Source: Saccopteryx bilineata
Taxonomy: Eukaryota > Chordata > Mammalia > Chiroptera > Emballonuridae
Assembly: GCF_036850765.1 (NCBI RefSeq)
Contig: NC_089493.1
Location: 269,431,034-269,495,033 of the forward strand
Direction of reading: 5' to 3'
DNA length: 64,000 bases
Made by a program: the position numbers and the translations under genes
Shown here: positions 44,167 to 56,395 of the stretch, piece by piece
How positions within the stretch are numbered: the stretch's first letter is position 1
How the letters are laid out: every line of letters starts with the position of its first letter
The notes under the pieces: model-generated
The model's database searches: none
The model's input: the letters and a program-made list of their open reading frames with translations, nothing else
Told to the model about the DNA's origin: nothing

Positions 44167-44503
44167 CAGGGGTGGGTGAACTATGGCCCACAGGCCAGAC
44201 CAGGCCACTCTCTGTTTTTGTATGGCCATGCACTAAGAATGACTCTTAAACATTTTAAAATGTTTGAAAAGAAATGAAAGGACGAATATTTCATGAGACG
44301 TGAAAAGTACGTGAAATTCAAATTTCAGTGTTCACAAATACAGTTTTAATAGAGTACAGCCATATTAGTTCACTTACGTTATTGTCTCCGGCCGCTTTGT
44401 GCTACAGCAGCAGAACTGAGTAGTTGCAACAGAAACCATATGGCCCCCAAAGCCTGAAACGCGTACTGTCTAGTATGTTACTGAAGAAGTTTGCTGACTC
44501 TTT
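44167..44503 (+). mobile_element. hAT-Charlie MITE (MER1-like)
   Basis: Runs from 'caggggtgggtgaactatgg' through 'attcaaatttcagtgttcac', 'agcagcagaactgagtagtt' and 'accatatggcccccaaagcc' to 'gaagaagtttgctgactctt'. This is the order of a well-known placental Charlie-type element; the exact subfamily is from memory. Confidence 0.75.
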
Positions 44504-45729
44504 ACTATTATGTAGTAGACATATCAGAAATGCTTATTTGAATTATTTCAAATATAAACCTGAGTTTCCAGATAGTTACTCTGATGCTGAAAGTGTTCAG
44601 TGAATATAGAATGCTGAACCTATTTCTCTTATCATCCTTTTGGTTTAGGTGTTAGTGGTGCTGGATTGTTTCAGAGAGCTAGATAATTACACAGGAGTAT
44701 TTCTCTCCTGAATAACTGGAAGAGTTACGCTCATCCTGATTAACTCTCCAAGTTCTGAACCTGTTGTATGGGATGCGGAGACACCAGGAGGCACACAGAG
44801 GTAAAACTGACCGGGTCACACAGTGTAAAGAAACAGGGGGACTCTGCACGTACTCACCTTTTTCTCTAGTTGCTGATGCTGTTCTTTGTGGTGAAAAAGA
44901 ATTCATACAGACTTGGGGATATTTATGAGCAAATTACCGTCCAGGACTATATACTGCATTAGTTCTTACAGACATCGATATCTTTGTTTGTAGGCTCTTC
45001 AGTTCATTACCAGGGAAATGCTTTAAAAAAAAAAAAATCTATGGTTTAAAAAGTAAATACTGCAGAGAGAGATAGCAATTACCAAATGTAAACAGTGTGG
45101 CCTTTGAGAACCACTGTGAAATTGTTTAGTGAATTAAATTATTATGCTTTTGATATTCATATGTCCCATGGACTGTTAAAGGAATGTGCTTCAAGGGGGA
45201 CAGGTGAGGTTAAAGGCACAGTTTATTTTGGGGTCACCAATAATGTTCGTAGGTAAACAACAAAACAGCAACTTGCAGATAAACAATGATCTGGAAATCT
45301 GGCTTTTAGTTTGAGAAAGTGTTTTTAAAGTGACCAGTGCTACAAATATAAGTCCATTCATATGCAGAGGAGTTGCAGGGCCTTGGCTTACTCAGAAATA
45401 ACGTGAGGAACCAGTCCAGTACCTTACAGGAAATTCCTAGTCTGCTTGGGTTTGAGGGCGAGAGGAATTCGGTAGAAACGAGAGAGAAGGTTGAGAAATA
45501 CAAGAAGAAATACGGGTCTGAGCTTTCCTAGGAATCTGAAGTAAGACAACACTGGTTAAATTTTCTCCACATTTACATTGCTTTCTGTGGAATCCTAGAG
45601 GGAAGTATGATTTCTGCCCCCACCCTTTATCTCATTAAATATTTATCTATTTAAAAGGATCTGACTGAATTCTTCAGGAAGCATTGTTTTTCTCAGAAAC
45701 ACCACTGTCCTCACTGACCACCCACCCCA
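44504..45729. other. Unique non-coding sequence
   Basis: No gene or repeat recognised, apart from an A-run near 45025. Confidence 0.4.
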
Positions 45730-45910
45730 GGCAGGTACGTTTCGTGCACTCGGGCCAGCGTGACAACAGCTCTGCCCAGTAAGGGTGAAATGAACCCTGT
45801 CTGATGGACGGGAGAGCTGAAACTCAGGTTCATGGCTTGCCTGAGGTTTTATAGTTAGTAGCCCATGGAGCCAAGTGTCAAACCCAGTTCTGACTCCAGC
45901 CCTGTTCCTG
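45730..45910 (+). mobile_element. MIR SINE relic
   Basis: 'ctgatggacgggagagctga' and 'aactcaggttcatggcttgc', then 'gtgtcaaacccagttctgac', follow the MIR 3' half. Confidence 0.65.
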
Positions 45911-48253
45911 CTGTCCCGAGTCCTCAGGACCCTCGGTGCTTGTGGTCCAGAGGGTTTATCATTGAGAGGATATATTTAAAAGATGTGTAAATCCAGCCCG
46001 AAGCTGTCACTCACCATTTTGTGTGAATACATCTCTTCCCTCCCAGGGACTTTGTACGTCTTGGATTTGTGAGCTTCCCGTGTCTCCTTAGATGTTAACC
46101 GTTTTGGTTAATATAAAATTGATTGTGCTACTGAATGTAGAGTGACTAGGAGGGGGAAGAAAACTATAACAAAATTTTTACAAAACCAATAACCTCCTCC
46201 CAACTGAAAAGTAAGCTAGGTCCGTCCTTGGTGGTGTGTGCCCATCGTCCTGCCCAGGAGCTCCAGGGGACTCTGAAAGGAAGAGTTGAGGAAGGGCGTT
46301 CGAGGCTTAGAGCCTCCGCATCCTTGGGTTCTGCTGGAGGACTTCTTGGCAGCTTCCAAAGAAGCCTGTGTTTTCCTACCAATTTTTCATCCTGGGCCAC
46401 CTGCTTCCCCCTTCCTGCTATTTTCCTTTTGTATGTATGTGTTTGGTGCTCTAGGGGCTTTTTACAGTGGCTTTCGTCATGTATACCACTAAATTTTACA
46501 CGCGTTTTTCTTTTAAAGTTCCTTCCTTCCTTCCTTCTTTCCTTCCTTCCTTTTCTTCCTTTCCTTCCTTTCCTTCCTTCCTTCCTTTTGTTCCTTCCTA
46601 TATATTCTCTTCTGAACCTTTTTGGCCTTGATGGTGACAGCCTCCAGGGGAGAGAAGAGAGAACCAGGCAAACCCTAGGTAGAGTCAGGGAGCAAAGGGC
46701 AGAGGTATAAAATAAATAGAAGGAAACCAGCTATTACTGACTCGTCAGGATGCAGATTTTAGCTGTTGATAAATTTAGAATTTACTTTGGGGGATGGTTC
46801 TGTATTGTCCATGAGAAGTTGATTTTGAAAAAATGACGCTGACCTGGATGTGGCTGATGTACAGACAGACAGGGAGGGGCCGGTGCGAAGGCACAGTGAG
46901 GACATTTTCACTCCTTACCTCAGGTGCAGCGGGAATATAAAAAGCCCATAACACTGGGGAGCGGGAAGCCTGCAGATCAAAAGGGAACAACCCAGGAATG
47001 CCCGGTGTCCTAAATGGACGTGATTGGTGGACACGCCGTTGTCCACGCTGTCCTAGCACGGGTCCCTCTGCAGAGAATCCTACTGGGCAGGCGGGCTCTT
47101 TGATCTCTGCAAGTACTCTGATTAGAGAGGGGTGAGGGCTGCGATCCTGGAAAGATCGATTGACTTGTGAGGTACAAAGACTCAGAAAAAAACCTTTTCT
47201 TAAGGATGAACTTGCCTTTTGAACTACTTGTGACAATTCTGAAGAAAAGTAAATTGAGTCAAGCTAGCAAGGAATGTTAGAAGGGACAAGTCTTAAGGGT
47301 TTAATTTGAAAACGGAAAGGTCTGTCCTTTCTAGAGTGCTTCCTGTTCAATAAACGGTGCTCAGGCAGGTGGAACAGAAAGTGTGAAACCTTTCCATCGC
47401 CTTCTGCTTCAGGTGATCAAGTCCTTCTCTTATTCCCGTAGATGCAAGCACTGTTTAGAATCTTGCCATCTGGTGTTGGTAGCTTTTGTTTGTCTGTTTG
47501 TTTGTTTTTAACACCATAATGACCTGCCCTTACAAATTAATTGTGAATAAATTGAATGAGGACAGCAACTGCTGTGATGTTTTATAAAATCTCTGGGGCC
47601 TAAGGTCCGTGACCAGGGAAAAGAAAAGCTGGTCTCTTTAAAAACCTGGGCAGCCTGTTGTGACCTCATGGTTTCGCTAAGGTGATGCTCGTCGGTATAA
47701 GGCAGGCTAGGGTTGTGTGTTCTAGAGTTAGAACAAGGCTGTACTTGGCAGGGATGAAAACGTGCGGTGCTGCACGGACGTGTGCGCCATGCGTCCTGGG
47801 CTGCGTCCGTGTACTTGTCCCAAAGTGGTGCTGCACACCCACTCTCCGTGAGTGTTATTTTAACTTGAAGTAGCATGAGTCTTAGGAGAAAATCCTAGTG
47901 AAGGTGAATGGGAATTCTCCTGGGTGCCTGGAATTGCATTGATTTGAATGCTTTCACAGGTTTGTAGGAGAGGGTAATTTTTCTTCTTTATTTGCTCCTC
48001 TTATCGTGTTTTGAAAGCCAATATACCTCACCTCCCACCTCCTAGCTCCCATATATACTTCTTATGCCTTTCTATTTCTCCCTTTTCCTCTCCTTTTAAA
48101 GAAAACCTTTCCTAGTAAGAATGAAAGGTATTTGGACCTTCTTTTTTTATTTTTTTTATTGAGTTAGGGCAGTTGACAGTAATTCCTTCTTAGGCATTAT
48201 TTTTTGGTTCTAGGTATGTTCTGAGTGTTGCTGGTGGCAGTGAACCCTTAGAG
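45911..48253. other. Unique non-coding sequence
   Basis: About 2.3 kb without a supported gene. Frames of 153-160 codons at 46228-46710 (+) and 46775-47236 (-) show no domain. Confidence 0.4.
46519..46599 (+). repeat. (CCTT)n tract, interrupted
   Basis: About 80 bp of CCTT units with T insertions. Confidence 0.95.
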
Positions 48254-48450
48254 CAGGGGTCCTTAGTGCTGTTGGCATTTGGGGCTGGATTCTTTGCGGT
48301 CAAAGAGTATTCAGTGCAGCCTTGTATGGACGTTTACCAGGATCTGTGAGATAAACACCCCCACACCTGAGTGAGCCAACCAAAAATGTCTCCAGACATT
48401 GCCTCATGTCTTTGCGGAGGTGGGGGGCAGGGTCACCCTGCTTGGGAGTC
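48254..48450 (-). mobile_element. MER20-like hAT MITE, truncated
   Basis: Begins 'caggggtccttagtgctgtt' and contains 'ggcatttggggctggattct', then 'aaccaaaaatgtctccagac', the diagnostic MER20 phrases in antisense order. The far terminus is decayed. Confidence 0.8.
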
Positions 48451-49129
48451 TTTCCTTTCAGGAAAAGGGATCCTGGGGAAGCCCCGAACCTCTTAGAACT
48501 GGAATCTGTATCTAGATGCTTTGGTATATTAATGAAAAGCACCTCTCAGGTATCAGTAATAGGGCAGACTGAGTTGAAATTCCTGTGTAATCTAGAAATA
48601 TCCTCTTAATTCTTGGCTTCAACTTCCTAGGGCTAGAAGCGTAGGTATGTTATTTTTTCTTGTTTTCAAAATGAGGGTGTTTGTATTAAAAAAGGTAGTA
48701 ATCTCGGAGGTCTCTCATAGCTCTCACATTTTATGATTTTAGTGATTAAAAAAAACAAAAACCATGCAGTTACAGAACTTAATAGAGTTGAAAATGTGTG
48801 ATCAGTTAGCTCCCCTCCCCCCTTTAATTCTAGCCAATGTGATTTCTACAAGTAGATCAGGCCCGAAAAAAACAGCTTTGTACCAGTGGACAGTATTAAA
48901 TGCTCGTATTTTAGAGAATTTATCACAACAGATTTTTGTAAACATGATTACTTTTGCTACTGAGTGACTGTAATTCAGGTGATTGACCGCCTTGCCTGAA
49001 CTGGAGACAGTGTCTTTTGTTTGGAATCAGGCTTTTGAATGTTGTTATTTTAGTAGTCCCAGGCCTAGCCTGGTGTTCTTTATTGCCAAACAGCTTTATG
49101 CTCTGCTACCTTGATGAGGGAAACAGACT
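48451..49129. other. Unique non-coding sequence
   Basis: No gene or repeat recognised. Confidence 0.4.
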
Positions 49130-49870
49130 TCCCAGAGTGCCTTGGCTGATAAATTGGGATTAAATTGGTAAATTTTCTATTACAACTGCTTTTAAAGCTT
49201 AATGAGAGTAGACAATATATATGTATTTGGCCTGACTGAGGTAGTTAAGAGGGGAATCCAATACCTTTTATAGGTTTATATGCTTCACATGTGATGTGCC
49301 CAACCAGAAATAAAAAGATACATACCAGACATGAAGGTATCAACTAATCTAATTAAGCTGGGAGTCATTTCCACCATTTGCTGGCTGAGTTACACTGAAC
49401 TTGTTCCTTCATCTCTAACAGGATTTGGTCTATTTGCTTAAATTTGAAGCTGAGATGAAGTGCCTGTGCTTGTGCTTTTAACTGTAGGGTTGGGTGGTGT
49501 GTTCCTTTTGTATTCTGGAGGTTGATGAAGGATAAAGCCTGGACTATTCCGATTCCCAGCAGGACTCTGAGTGGATGGGGAGGTGTATTCTAGTGGATGC
49601 TAACAGCTGAGCATGTTTTCTTTGGGCCCTTGCCTGGAAAACTAATCTAAAGGTGTCGTGGTCAGACTCAGTGCTGTTCTTAAGTCTTACTGGAAATAAC
49701 AGGTCTCTTAGCCTGTGCTAAAAAGGTAATTTTGCATGCATTAAATATTCAACAAAGGGCTCGAACTGTGCTTACTTTGGCAAACAAATAGATCCCAAAA
49801 TAAATCAAATTGTAATGCAGAGTAAATTGAAATACGGATTTGTCTTTCATATCTGAAATTGTGCATGCAT
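49130..49870. promoter_or_regulatory. Repeat-poor AT-rich block, possible conserved non-coding element
   Basis: No recognised repeats. 'gcatgcattaaatattcaac' and 'tgtgcatgcattaatatatg' form a pair of TGCATGCA-centred AT-rich motifs about 130 bp apart. Function is inference. Confidence 0.28.
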
Positions 49871-49872
49871 TA

Positions 49873-49933
49873 ATATATGTGTGTGTGTGTGTGTATATAT
49901 ACATATATATACACCCCCATATATATATATATG
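49873..49933 (+). repeat. (TG)n(TA)n microsatellite
   Basis: TG units then interrupted TA units with 'acaccccc' inside. Confidence 0.9.
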
Positions 49934-49944
49934 CAATTTTTTTT

Positions 49945-50220
49945 GAACAGACTGATAATTGTCAATGGGGAGGGGAGTTGTGGGGAGTGGAGTGAAAAGG
50001 TGAAGAGATTAAGCAAAAAAAAAAATTCTTGTCCACACAGACAACAGTATGATGATTACTGGAGGGAAATGAGGGGGAGGGAGATGGGGAGGGAAAGGGA
50101 GGATGCACAGTGATGGAAGAGACTCGACTTGGGTTGATGAACACACACGACGTATTATCGAAACCTGTATAATTCTATTAACCAGTGTCACTCCAACAAA
50201 TTCAATAAAAAGAGAAATTA
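49945..50220 (+). mobile_element. L1 3' end
   Basis: 'gacagactgataattgtcaa', G-rich UTR, 'gactcgacttgggttgatga', 'aacctgtataattctattaa' and 'ccagtgtcactccaacaaat' ending 'tcaataaaaag'. This is a standard bat L1 3' UTR; no ORF2 is visible. Confidence 0.85.
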
Positions 50221-50629
50221 AGTATACTGAAAAAAAATTATACTTGACCCTCATTTCTTTGTAGTGTCCCGAGGATAAAAAGAACCTTTGGAAATGGCAG
50301 TGTGATGGCAGTGTGGTCTCACACTGCAGTTGTGGCTGTGGACCGCCGTTGGGCCTGTGTTTCCTTTCACTGCCAGCCATGTGAGAGCCAGAGTAGGGTG
50401 CTTATGGTGTTTATTTCACCCTGGAAGACTTTTATAAAGAGCAGTTTCTGATGAAGCGTGGCACACGGGCGGCATCATTATCACTTCTAACATAGAGAAC
50501 TCATTTTCAATTTTGCTATCAAAGAAAAATGACAAATAGAGAATGCAAGAGAAACCAGATGGACTAACTGTGTTAGGAGCTTCGTATGCATATTTTGTGT
50601 CACATATTAGCATTCATTAAGTCAAAAGG
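50221..50629. other. Unique non-coding sequence
   Basis: No gene or repeat recognised. Confidence 0.4.
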
Positions 50630-51260
50630 GAAAAAAAAAAAATGAGTTTTGCCTACATGCATTAAACCAATAAGGCTGGCAAAGTTCCAAGCTAGCTCTT
50701 GTGGATTAATTGTTTTATAACTGTTTTAATTAAAAATTGTTCAGTATATGATTAACCTAAAAGTTTTAATTTCCACAAAACTGCTGAACAAATGAAACAT
50801 TAATATTTTACATTAACGATGGCGATATCGCTGTGTTATTCAGAGCAGCTGCTTGTTCAGTAAACTGTAGCTTAGTGGTAGGTGGAAAGAGCGATGTCTC
50901 CTGCTGCTACCAAGAAAACCTGCAAATTGAGAGTAACTTGGTAAAAGGATTGTGACAGGATTGTCTATTACACTGCAAATTTCATAGACGAGCATTTAGG
51001 TAGTCACCCCCCCACCCCATCAATTTACAGCTGAGCCTCTGTCATCATTGTTGTGTTGAAGAGGTTAACAGCATAACATGCAAGAATCAATTTATGTCTT
51101 TTCCTTCCATTCAGTTTTATAACAGTGTGCCACGGAAATCCTTGGATTTGAAGGGGTTGGCCAGCAGGGCCTGTGAAACTGACAGCAGTTTACCTGGTTT
51201 CAATTTCAAGCGAGAGGTACAAGTGTTAGTTTTGAAATCGAAAGAAAGATAGGAAAGGTT
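50630..51260. promoter_or_regulatory. Repeat-poor AT-rich block, strongest conserved-element candidate
   Basis: About 630 bp free of recognised repeats. It has homeodomain-type cores ('ggattaattgttttat', 'gttttaattaaaaattg', 'acattaatattttacatta'), a CpG-bearing 'cgatggcgatatcg' and a TGACAG core. Density of these elements is higher than in surrounding DNA. Enhancer function is inferred. Confidence 0.35.
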
Positions 51261-51665
51261 TGGATGACCTGTCACCATTGCTTGCGGCTTTTTAGGTTAG
51301 CACTGGCCTGACTTTGGTTAAAACACATTTCTTTTTGCAAATGGTGAAACTGAGGCCCAGTAAAATTTCACTGTGTGAAATGAGGCTCCTTAAATGTGCA
51401 GATCTGCATTTCTCTCTCTCATTCGCCCCCCCCCCCACTTTCTACCTGTACCCCCATCTTAAGAGTCCTCCAGGTCATTAAAAGAGGGGGCTGTCTTTGT
51501 TTTCCCTACTGTGAACTTTCACTTTTACTTCACTCTGTGGGGTCAGGTCATGGTACTATGTAAATTCAAGGCAGCAGTGGTATTTGAACCCCATAGAAGG
51601 GCATTTTAAAACATCAGATTTATACAGAGTGATGGAAATGATGATTATAAAACTCAAGCTGTTCT

Positions 51666-51996
51666 GCCTGACCAGGCGGTGGCTCAGTGGATAGAGCATC
51701 GGACTGGGATGCGGAGGACTCAGGTTTGAGACCCCGAGGTCGCCAGCTTGAGCACGGGCTCATCTGGTTTGAGCAAAGCTCACCAGCTCAGACCCAAGGT
51801 CGCTGGCTCCAGCAAGGGGTTACTCGGTCTGCTGAAGGCCCGCAGTCAAGGCACATATGAGAAAGCAATCAATGAACAACTAAGGTGTTGCAACGAAAAA
51901 CTGATGATTGATGCTTCTCATCTCTCTCCGTTCCTGTCTGTCTGTCCCTGTCTATCCCTCTCTCTGCCTCTGTAAAAAACAAAACAAACAAAAAAC
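51666..51996 (+). mobile_element. Group A tRNA-SINE
   Basis: Full length with a 'gcctgaccaggcggtggctc' head, B box 'ggtttgagacc' and A-rich tail. A perfect 16 bp TSD 'aaactcaagctgttct' lies at 51650-51665 and 51997-52012. Confidence 0.97.
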
Positions 51997-52012
51997 AAAC
52001 TCAAGCTGTTCT

Positions 52013-52942
52013 AACTGTTCAGAGGTACTAGGGTCTTAGGCTGAAATTAACTATTAGGTTGTATGACACTTGTTAGAAGTTCTTTGCAATTTTAGATCTG
52101 TGGGAGTCTGGGATGCAGCATATGAACAACAGAATTTTACCAGCCCTGTGCTTACATAGTCAGGAACGTAAAACATGTCATCTTTCCCAAGTTCCAGCTG
52201 CAGCTCTGATCTCTGTTACTTTGTCCTGTTGTTTCCTTCAGTGCATAAGGTTCACCTTCCCCTCTCTTGTGTAATCATTACCCCTCCTAAATTCCTTCTG
52301 TTCAATTTTTTAAGTACCAGCTTTTGATTTAAGTTGTTAGTAAATTCAGTAGTTTTAAAGTAGTTAATAAGCAGAGTATAATAATACATTTTATGGTTGC
52401 ACAAGTTACCATATTTGGTCAAAACCAGCTATTACATAAGTGATTTTGAAGATAAAGGTCTTATCAGGCATGCTGTCTGTTATCTGTTCTTTAGACTCTC
52501 TTGGATTCTGTCATTGGGTGAAGTTAGATCATTAGATATGCTTATACCTGGACCATATTATTTTGATTCCTAGAGAATTGCTATCATGGAGTTAGAGTGC
52601 TGTGTTCTTGGTAAATGAAAAGTAAGAGCACTCAATTTTAGAACTCAGTATTCTGTATTAAAAATACTTCTGTCTCTTACAAAATCTTAAAAATCTGATG
52701 GCTCATTGTTTCTTTGAGAATGCAGTGCCAGGCAAATGTACCTTTTTTCTGACCAGCATATATGCATTTTTAACTCTCAAATGTTTGTTGAGTGAATGAA
52801 TATTACCTAACTGGGTAAGGGTTCTTTTGCATTTCCCAGGAAATTGAAAACTTAATTCAGTAACTAATTCTAGATACCCTAAGTCCTTGGTGATCAAGTA
52901 CAATTACTCTTGCTTGGTGAGTACTACTTTCCATGTACTTTT
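52013..52942. other. Unique non-coding sequence
   Basis: No gene or repeat recognised. Confidence 0.4.
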
Positions 52943-53311
52943 TTTTTGTATAAATATTTTTCTGAAATGAGAAGTGGGGAGGCAGTCAGACAGACTCCTG
53001 CATGTGCCCGGCTGGGATCCACCCAGCATACCCACCAGGGGGCGATGCTCTGCCCATCTGGGGTGTTGCTCTGTTGCGCCTAGAGCCATTCTAGCACCTG
53101 AGGCGGAGGCCATGGAGCCATCCTCAGCGCACAGGCTAACTTTGCTCCAGTGGAGCCTTGGCTGTGGGAGGGGAAGTGAGATAGGGAGAAAGGAGAGGGG
53201 GAGGGGTGGAGAAGCAGATAGGCGCTTCTCCTGTGTCCCTGGGCAGGAATCTAACCTGGGACTTACACAGGCCAGGCCGACGCTCTACCATTGAGCCAAC
53301 CAGCCAGGGCT
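52943..53311 (-). mobile_element. Group D SINE, older form
   Basis: Minus-strand head 'gccctggctggttggctca', partly decayed B box, GC-rich body and A-rich tail. TSD 'catgtactttt' at 52932-52942 and 53312-53322. It has one CTCF-like motif; the second unit reads 'cccatctggggtgttgctc' instead. Confidence 0.96.
53031..53050 (+). promoter_or_regulatory. CTCF-like motif in a group D SINE
   Basis: 'cccaccagggggcgatgctc' contains the exact CTCF core. Binding is inferred. Confidence 0.5.
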
Positions 53312-53322
53312 CATGTACTTTT

Positions 53323-54949
53323 AACAGGTTTTTATTTGGTTAAAAACTGTGTATGAAGCTATGGTTCTGAGTTAAAAACTGAGTTCTTAGACATCTGTAC
53401 TGGAAGACATGGGCAGGCACTTCACTCACTGTGTTCCCTGTGACATGGGGAACAACAAGAGGAGTCGAGCATATGGTTTCTGCCCTATAACATCTGGAGT
53501 CTTGCTGTTAAGACAGTCCATGTTTAGGGAGAAAGAACAGTGCTAAAAACAGTATTTCTGATAGTAGAACTGTAGAAATAGGGAGATAGTTGGGGACTTA
53601 CAACTTCCATTCTTCCTTTCTTCTCTGTTTCAGTACATTTATGAATGTGCTTTAGGCACCCCTGGGTCCCATTTCCAGTTATTACTCTTGGGGTGAACCT
53701 CCCAGCTGTGAGGCCAGCTATTTTCTTTATCATCTACGCAGCCTGGCTTCTACCTCTCCTCCTCTGTAAGAATGCCTGTGCTGCTCTTCATCAGCTACAT
53801 GGCTACACTTTCTCCTTGGCTTTTCTGATGAAGCTGCAGTGTTCCCAAAATACCACCAAGTCTAACAATCCTTTTGCTCTTCAATTCATCTTTTGTCTGA
53901 GGCTTAGTTACTGTTGCAGCTGATGGCAAGCAACAAATGAATGTTTCAATAGTGTGTAATTCAACAGACTTGCCTGCCCAGGTGGTTCTCCCAATAGCTA
54001 CCACACCATGGGTAGAGGGAAACCAGTAACTGAGTGTATAGTGGGTTGTTCTTAATATGTTCTGGCTTTTGGTTAGCTCCTTCTTGGTGATTTATAGTTT
54101 GACTCATTTTGCTACTTTATTTTGATACATGTAAGCAGTGTGGCTTCCATTTAGGGATGTTTAAATGTTAAAACATGAAGAAAGATTATGGTACAGCTTT
54201 AGTAATTCCCAGTGATCATCACCAATTAATATTTTCTGGGAGTCCCAGTTGTATTAAACTCATCTTCTCAAGTGCACATAGTATACCACACCCTCTGTTC
54301 AAATATGGTAATAGTCTTGGCTGGCCCACTTTAAAGCTTCCTCGAGGGAGGAAGGAAACTACCTATTCACCATTACTATGCAATACTTAAAATACACAGA
54401 CCATTACATCTTAGCACATCTTTGTGAAGGTGCCCTGTCAATTAAGATAAGTAAATATCTGTCCCATGAACCTAGCAATCAATTTGCTTATAGTTCCGTG
54501 CAAAACTGTTGTCATATTACTTTGTGGCTGGTTATGTCACTTGGCTAGAAAAATGGTACTGGAATTAAGTCAGCTTTAGCCCTATGCTGCACATCTTTCT
54601 AACTTATGGTTAGCCATATGTTTACACCAGATGAGGTAGGAAGTCTGATTGAATAGCAAGTAGATTCCTGGAAAAGATACCAAAATCATGCTCTCCTAAA
54701 AGTATAAATCATTTCCCGCCCCACTCAACCTGATACAGACTGCATTTGTATACCTATAGCAAGATCCTGTCATTTTTTCCATATCATCTAAATAATAATA
54801 GTTTGTGGTAGTAATGATTACCATGAAAGTAAGATCATGGGAGGGGAAAGGAGGTTTGATCACTGAAGGACACATAAAGGGATGTTGCAATCCTGTAATG
54901 TCTTATTTCTTAGTCATGACTATGGTTGCAATGGTGTTTATGTTATTTT
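53323..54949. other. Unclassified non-coding sequence
   Basis: About 1.6 kb with no supported gene. It could include old unnamed repeats, but I recognise none. Confidence 0.35.
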
Positions 54950-55248
54950 TCTTCTGGAAAATACACGTGTTATAGATCTTTCTGTATGTGTAATGTATTT
55001 CACTATAAATGTATGTTTAGTGTATAAAACTGTGGAAAATACTCAAAAGCATAAAGCAAAACTATTATTTGTAATCCTGAGATCAAGAGATAGTCACTTT
55101 TTAAGGCATATATCTTTCCTGTATTTTGGGGGACACATGTATCTTAGTGTTCTATCCACTCATGTGGTTTCAGATTTTAATAACATATACCTAAACCTGA
55201 TTTCTAAATTTATTATATTGTAATATTTAGGCATGAGGTTTCAAGATT
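54950..55248 (-). mobile_element. Old L1 3' fragment, antisense
   Basis: 'gtggaaaatactcaaaagca', 'taatcctgagatcaagagat' and 'tttttaaggcatatatcttt' resemble reverse-complement old L1 3' UTR. The relic continues at 55429-55496 beyond the Ves SINE. Confidence 0.45.
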
Positions 55249-55267
55249 CTGTATAATTAATTTTAAT

Positions 55268-55409
55268 GATTGTAGAGAGAAGAAGGGAGAGAAAGAGAAA
55301 GAGATAAACCGAATAATCGACCTGTTTCTTGTATGTGCCCTGACTGGGGATTGAACTGGCAACCTTTGCATATCTGGATGATGCTCTGACTGAGCTATCT
55401 GGCCAAGGC
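55268..55409 (-). mobile_element. Ves-type (group C) SINE
   Basis: Minus-strand head 'ggccttggccagatagctca', B box near 'agttcaatccccag', CT-rich tail. A perfect 19 bp TSD 'ctgtataattaattttaat' lies at 55249-55267 and 55410-55428. Confidence 0.97.
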
Positions 55410-55498
55410 CTGTATAATTAATTTTAATAGCTATATAGAGTGCCATTGTTTGGATATATTATAGTTTATTTACCTAATTCTTTATTATTTGTAATTTA

Positions 55499-55831
55499 CC
55501 ATATTTCCCCATGTATAAGACGCTCCCATATATAATAAGATGCACGTTAATTTTGGGGTCCGAAATTTGAAAGCCAAATGTATTACATAAAGTAATTGAA
55601 CTCACGTTTTATTCATCATAAAATTCATACAACTCCTCATCACTATCAAAACTCCCATCCATTAGCTTGTCCTCATCTATGTCTGATGACGAATCACTGT
55701 CTTCATATATTGCCTCGTCCTCAGTTCCATCTATGGCATCTGAAATGCCATAACCACTGTTCAAGACACACCCAGTTTTTAGACTCCAAATTTTTTGAAA
55801 GAGTGCATCCTATATACATGAGGAAATACAG
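55499..55831 (-). mobile_element. Pogo-like MITE, copy 3
   Basis: Left terminus 'ccatatttccccatgtataa' follows a TA; the right terminus has decayed to 'catgaggaaatacag'. The minus strand encodes the same acidic tail as copies 1 and 2, ending SFDSDEELYEFYDE, with TAA overlapping AATAAA. Confidence 0.85.
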
Positions 55832-55919
55832 TTTTTATTATTTATATACTATAAATAACGTATTTACTTTCTGCTATTTAAAAGTAAATAGGCTTAATTG
55901 GACTCTATGTAGCCTGTGG

Positions 55920-56262
55920 ACAGTTTATAAAAGGTAAATTAAAAATGATTGTGACAACACACACAGAAATGTAAAATATAATATCTTAACCCTTTTCTAC
56001 ACAGTTCTGCAGTATTAAGTGCATTCACACTGTTGTGTAGCCATGATCACCATCCATCTCCAGACTCTTTTCATCTTGTAACACAGAAAGTCTGTATTCA
56101 TTATACAATAACTCCCTGTTCCCCCTCTGACCCCTGCTTCTGGCAACCAAACTCTACTCTCTGTATGAGTTTGACCCTAGGTGCCTCAGGTAAGTGGAAT
56201 CATATATTATTTGGCCATAAAATCCTCAAGGCTCATCTATGTTGCAGCATGGGTCAGAATTT
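55920..56262 (-). mobile_element. L1M 3' region, antisense
   Basis: 'ttaagtgcattcacactgtt', 'tagccatgatcaccatccat', 'actccctgttccccctctga', 'ctctgtatgagtttgaccct' and 'tcctcaaggctcatctatgt' match the reverse-complement L1M pattern. Confidence 0.8.
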
Positions 56263-56395
56263 TTTTTAAATTTATTTTTTAATTACAGTTGACATACAGT
56301 ATTATATTAGTTTCAGATGTTCAATATAGTGAGTTGACATTTATATACCTTATGAAGTGTTTACCCCAGTAAGTGCCCATCTTGATGCCACGTCA
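56263..56395 (-). mobile_element. Second L1 3' fragment, antisense
   Basis: 'aattacagttgacatacagt', 'attatattagtttcagatgt' and 'accttatgaagtgtttaccc' match the end of another L1 subfamily, directly abutting the preceding relic. Confidence 0.7.

Noticed and set aside
46228..46710. 160-codon plus-strand frame
   Set aside because: Ends in the CCTT tract (Leu-Pro-Ser-Phe repeats); no domain.
46775..47236. 153-codon minus-strand frame
   Set aside because: No domain, no splice or start context, no codon bias visible; likely chance.
52040..52110. 'actattaggttgtatgac' as a possible MADE1-type MITE
   Set aside because: Only a few bases match and no opposite terminus is present.
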